Shown in pieces: positions 50,185 through 52,462 of a stretch of 52,462 bases of DNA. The stretch covers positions 1 to 52,462 of the forward strand of contig CAZQRT010000002.1 of NCBI GenBank assembly GCA_964596105.1. The letters run 5' to 3'. The notes beneath the pieces were generated by a model. It was not told where the DNA came from, did not search any database, and was given only the letters and a program-made list of their open reading frames with translations. Made by a program: the position numbers and the translations under genes. Source of the DNA: CAJUOR01 sp964596105. GTDB taxonomy: Bacteria > Bacillota_I > Bacilli_A > Erysipelotrichales > Coprobacillaceae. The number at the start of each line of letters is the position of its first letter. The first letter of the stretch is position 1.

Positions 50185-50745
50185 ATGTATAAAACCGAAA
50201 CCTGGGAAGGATTTATGAAAAACCTCTACTGGCTTTTAATCAGTTTGATGGTGCTTCTGGTCATACTGATGGCGGGAACTTTTCTTGCCGGCAGCGCCTT
50301 TATCAATGACAGCTTTCATATTTATTTTGAACAGGCTTTGCGCCTGTTTTCGGCCGGGAGGGACAGTCTTCGCTATTTTCTTTTCTATCATTTGATGCAG
50401 GTTTTCTTGTGGACCGTGTTCTTCGCTTTTGGCGCGCGCCGGATCATGAAAGTATTCGTTCTGGCTAACGCGCAAAAACCTTTTGCCCTGCCGGCATCTA
50501 AAGCGCTCAACAGTATCGGCGCGGCCGGGATTGTTTTCGCGGTCGTCATCAGTTTATGGGAGAGCATTTATCCGCTCTTGTTTGATTACGCGACCTGGCA
50601 GGATTTTCTCGCCTCCTGGCTCGATGTCGCCGCGGTGGTATTTTTGCGTAAAACGCTGTATCTGCGCATCCTTAAAGCGCTCGCGCTGAAGATCGCCACC
50701 GCCATGATCAGCACGCTGTTTTTAGCGGAGCGGGAACAAGAATAA
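50185..50745 (+). CDS. Hypothetical membrane protein, about four spans
   Basis: Not recognised. 186 residues with hydrophobic segments at about 14-38 (NLYWLLISLMVLLVILMAGTF-type), 66-84, 105-125 and a more amphipathic one near 140-165. The pattern resembles small DUF2975-like membrane proteins, but I see no firm motif and leave it unnamed. ATG at 50185 is 8 bases after GGAAAGGG; a TTG at 50167 lies before that site. Own promoter upstream, shared bidirectional terminator downstream. Confidence 0.75.
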   Translation: MYKTETWEGFMKNLYWLLISLMVLLVILMAGTFLAGSAFINDSFHIYFEQALRLFSAGRDSLRYFLFYHLMQVFLWTVFFAFGARRIMKVFVLANAQKPFALPASKALNSIGAAGIVFAVVISLWESIYPLLFDYATWQDFLASWLDVAAVVFLRKTLYLRILKALALKIATAMISTLFLAEREQE

Positions 50746-50748
50746 CAA

Positions 50749-50770
50749 AAAAAGAGCCAAAGCTCTTTTT
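50749..50770. terminator. Bidirectional terminator
   Basis: AAAAAGAGC, CAAA loop, GCTCTTTTT. Serves the membrane-protein gene on plus and the HAD gene on minus. Confidence 0.88.
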
Positions 50771-51587
50771 AGATCAGGTTTAAATACTGGAAAGCGTTCC
50801 AGAGGCCGTCTTCATCAACCCCGGTTGTCACATAATCGGCCGCCGCTTTGCATTCCGCGGTTCCCGAGCCCATCGCCACGGCGTAACCGGCGGCTTCAAA
50901 CATCGGAATATCCACCGCTTCATCACCAAACGCGATCGCGTCTTCTTTCTGGCATCCCAGATGATCAAGCAGTTTCTGGACGGAATATTTTTTGTCGATG
51001 CCGGTAACTCCGACATCGCCGTGCTTCATCGGTCCGCCAACTCCCCAGGTACCGTGTTTTAAATGCGGGAATTTTTCTTTTGTTCTTTCAAAATCCTCAT
51101 CGCTGTTCAGGCAGTAGGAGATTTTGTTGACATCATCTTTATCAAAATCATGGCCGTAAGTCATGCCGTCGAGAAATTTCAGGACGCCTTCCATATTTAA
51201 GGATCTTTGTCCTCCGGCCTGATAGCGGTCGAGGCATTTCTGGCGGTAGCCCTCGGACGGGTAGAGGCCGCTGTTGGCTTCCAGATAGAACTCAATGTCA
51301 TTTTCCCGAAACCACGCCACCAGCGCTTTGACATCTTCCAGGGAGATCTTTTGATGCATGACGATCTCGCCGTGATCTTCGATATAACTGCCGTTGCCGC
51401 CGATCATGCCGTCCAGGCCGATGCTCCAGATATCGTCATAAACCTCGGCTTTGCTGCGGCCGGTGCAGATATAAACGCGGTGACCGTTGGCCCGCGCCTG
51501 ACGGATCGCCCGCACCGCGCTTTCCGGGGCTTTGTTGCCTGATCCGCAAAGGGTTCCGTCGACATCGATAAATAAAATTTTAGACAC
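50769..51587 (-). CDS. Cof-type HAD-IIB family phosphatase
   Basis: Haloacid-dehalogenase-type sugar or nucleotide phosphatase, 272 residues. Motif I FIDVDGTLCGSG with the nucleophile Asp near residue 7, motif II YICTGRSK (about 39), cap domain of type C2B in the middle, then the motif III Lys region with DKKYSVQKLLDHLG, and motif IV AFGDEAVDIPMFEAAGYAVAMG. Start GTG at 51587, 7 bases after GGAGGGA. Divergent from the gene at 51695. Substrate unknown; many relatives act on several sugar phosphates. Confidence 0.9.
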   Translation of the reverse strand: MSKILFIDVDGTLCGSGNKAPESAVRAIRQARANGHRVYICTGRSKAEVYDDIWSIGLDGMIGGNGSYIEDHGEIVMHQKISLEDVKALVAWFRENDIEFYLEANSGLYPSEGYRQKCLDRYQAGGQRSLNMEGVLKFLDGMTYGHDFDKDDVNKISYCLNSDEDFERTKEKFPHLKHGTWGVGGPMKHGDVGVTGIDKKYSVQKLLDHLGCQKEDAIAFGDEAVDIPMFEAAGYAVAMGSGTAECKAAADYVTTGVDEDGLWNAFQYLNLI

Positions 51588-51613
51588 TGTTTATCCCTCC
51601 ATATGATGGCCAA

Positions 51614-51642
51614 ATTATAACACCGGCCCGCTGTTTACGCAA
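51614..51642 (-). promoter_or_regulatory. Promoter of the HAD gene
   Basis: On minus: TTGCGT, a 17-base spacer and TATAAT. Confidence 0.75.
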
Positions 51643-51656
51643 CAGTATTAAAAATA

Positions 51657-51665
51657 TGCTATAAT
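51657..51665 (+). promoter_or_regulatory. Extended -10 promoter of the gene at 51695
   Basis: TGCTATAAT, with no good -35. Divergent from the HAD promoter about 40 bases away. Confidence 0.6.
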
Positions 51666-51694
51666 ATGTAAAGATTGTGAAGAGGTAGGGGACA

Positions 51695-52402
51695 ATGATG
51701 GATGAATATGAGAAGATCATCGTCGCGAAATGGCTGGATATATGCCATTTAAGAAAAAAGCTTATGCAAGATATCGCCGCGTTTCAGGATCAGTACGGCT
51801 ATCTGGCTTATGAGATCATGAAGATGCAAATCGAAACGGCGATCTATCAGGCCAAGACGCAGTATTTCCAGAAAAAAAAGAGCGAGGGCGTTTTTGTTAC
51901 CGCCAGCCAGATCGATAAGGTGATCGATCCGCAGTTTGAAAGCAGCTATGATTATCTGGACCAGTATTTACAATACATTTCCGGTATCAAGGAAAACATA
52001 AAAATCGCCCGGAGAAATGAAGATCAGGACGTTGAGAGTCTGTTTCGTGACATCCTGGCCGCGATCTATGATCTTGAAGATATCGATCTGTATCAAAAGG
52101 AGATTCGCGACGCTTTCCAGGCTTACGTGCTGAACTTCTCTGATCAGCTTGCGGATCTTTTATCACAGCTGCGCCAGGCTCCGCACATCGCGCAAAGCGC
52201 GGACCGGGAGACTTTCGAGGGCCAGAAAATCGCGGCGGATCAGCTTTATGAAGAGGTTCAGGCCCAGTATGAGAAGTTCAGTCAGGAATATGATATCGAA
52301 CAGAATCGCCAGCTCTATGTGGAAACCCTGAAACAAAAAGATGCGGATCTGAAAGAAGCCCGGGACAGCTATCAGAAGCTGGCCATTCCTGAAGACGCCT
52401 AG
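51695..52402 (+). CDS. Hypothetical helical, coiled-coil-rich protein
   Basis: Not recognised. 235 residues, nearly all predicted helix, rich in Gln, Glu, Asp, Tyr and Lys. No signal peptide or TM is seen. Likely coiled coils at about residues 15-60 and 165-228. Two ATGs (51695 and 51698) follow GAGGTAGGGG. It precedes a further gene at 52405, which starts 2 bases after its stop, so the two are probably one operon. The composition suggests a structural or scaffolding partner of that next gene, which cannot be judged because it is cut off. Confidence 0.75.
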   Translation: MMDEYEKIIVAKWLDICHLRKKLMQDIAAFQDQYGYLAYEIMKMQIETAIYQAKTQYFQKKKSEGVFVTASQIDKVIDPQFESSYDYLDQYLQYISGIKENIKIARRNEDQDVESLFRDILAAIYDLEDIDLYQKEIRDAFQAYVLNFSDQLADLLSQLRQAPHIAQSADRETFEGQKIAADQLYEEVQAQYEKFSQEYDIEQNRQLYVETLKQKDADLKEARDSYQKLAIPEDA

Positions 52403-52404
52403 CC

Positions 52405-52462
52405 ATGTCAGAAGAACTGGTTGTGAAAGAAACGCGGTATCCCGCGACCAGAGATTCGCTGA
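52405..52462 (+). CDS. Start of a further gene, cut by the window end
   Basis: ATG two bases after the preceding stop begins an open frame MSEELVVKETRYPATRDSL that runs off the window. Only 19 codons are visible, with no strong Shine-Dalgarno, so no function can be given. Coupling to the upstream helical protein is likely from the spacing. Confidence 0.5.
   Translation, partial: MSEELVVKETRYPATRDSL

Overview
The window looks like chromosomal backbone from a Bacillota (Firmicutes) bacterium. Evidence: a PolC-type replicative polymerase (1420 aa), a SAM-dependent leader in front of metK, the rnpM(ylxR)-ylxQ pair between nusA and infB, RbgA, a ComN-like protein, strong AGGAGG Shine-Dalgarno sites and many TGnTATAAT promoters. 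The gene order is a compacted version of the Bacillus order, and no sporulation gene is seen. I infer a member or relative of the Erysipelotrichales, but that placement rests on general resemblance and not on a tree. Base composition is near 50% GC, and long antisense open frames are codon-bias shadows.

Layout. 1-2000: end of thiM, then thiE and thiD (thiamine salvage). 1990-3296: three small membrane proteins, one resembling FeoB-associated Cys-rich proteins. 3345-4898: a GH1 6-phospho-beta-glycosidase behind a CcpA-like site. 4969-9554: an overlapping operon of nrnA, an unrecognised large membrane protein, a response regulator and a histidine kinase. 9630-11683 (minus): a PIG-L deacetylase and pgi. 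11916-12980: NifU-like protein, mscL, a hypothetical. 12992-14354: SAM riboswitch plus metK. 14414-22130: rplS, lepB, rbgA, rnhB, dprA, topA, trmFO, xerC. 22135-33488: rpsB-tsf, pyrH-frr, then uppS-cdsA-dxr-rseP-polC. 33492-38359: rimP-nusA-rnpM-ylxQ-infB-rbfA. 38389-39856: aldose-1-epimerase-like protein and nitroreductase. 39851-39956: a polypyrimidine tract. 39957-41407 (minus): a protein fusing a PTS EIIB-like domain to a degenerate ROK domain. 41453-44800: a Nudix hydrolase and, on minus, a PLD/helicase protein. 44832-49681: comN-like, recJ, apt, rel. 49696-52462: an ElaA-like acetyltransferase, a membrane protein, a Cof-type HAD phosphatase (minus), a helical hypothetical and the first codons of another gene. 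There is no gene-free stretch longer than about 300 bases.

The blocks serve translation and ribosome assembly (rplS, rbgA, rpsB, tsf, frr, rimP, infB, rbfA), envelope lipid and isoprenoid supply (uppS, cdsA, dxr, rseP), DNA maintenance (topA, xerC, polC, recJ, dprA, rnhB, mutT) and nucleotide or alarmone metabolism (pyrH, apt, rel, nrnA). Against this conserved background the least conventional items are the EIIB-ROK fusion at 39980-41362, the four-gene nrnA/two-component operon with its unassigned membrane partner, a ylxQ reading frame with no ordinary start codon, structured leaders before metK, rplS, rpsB and rimP, and the PLD-helicase. I saw no tRNA, rRNA, IS element, prophage or CRISPR array.
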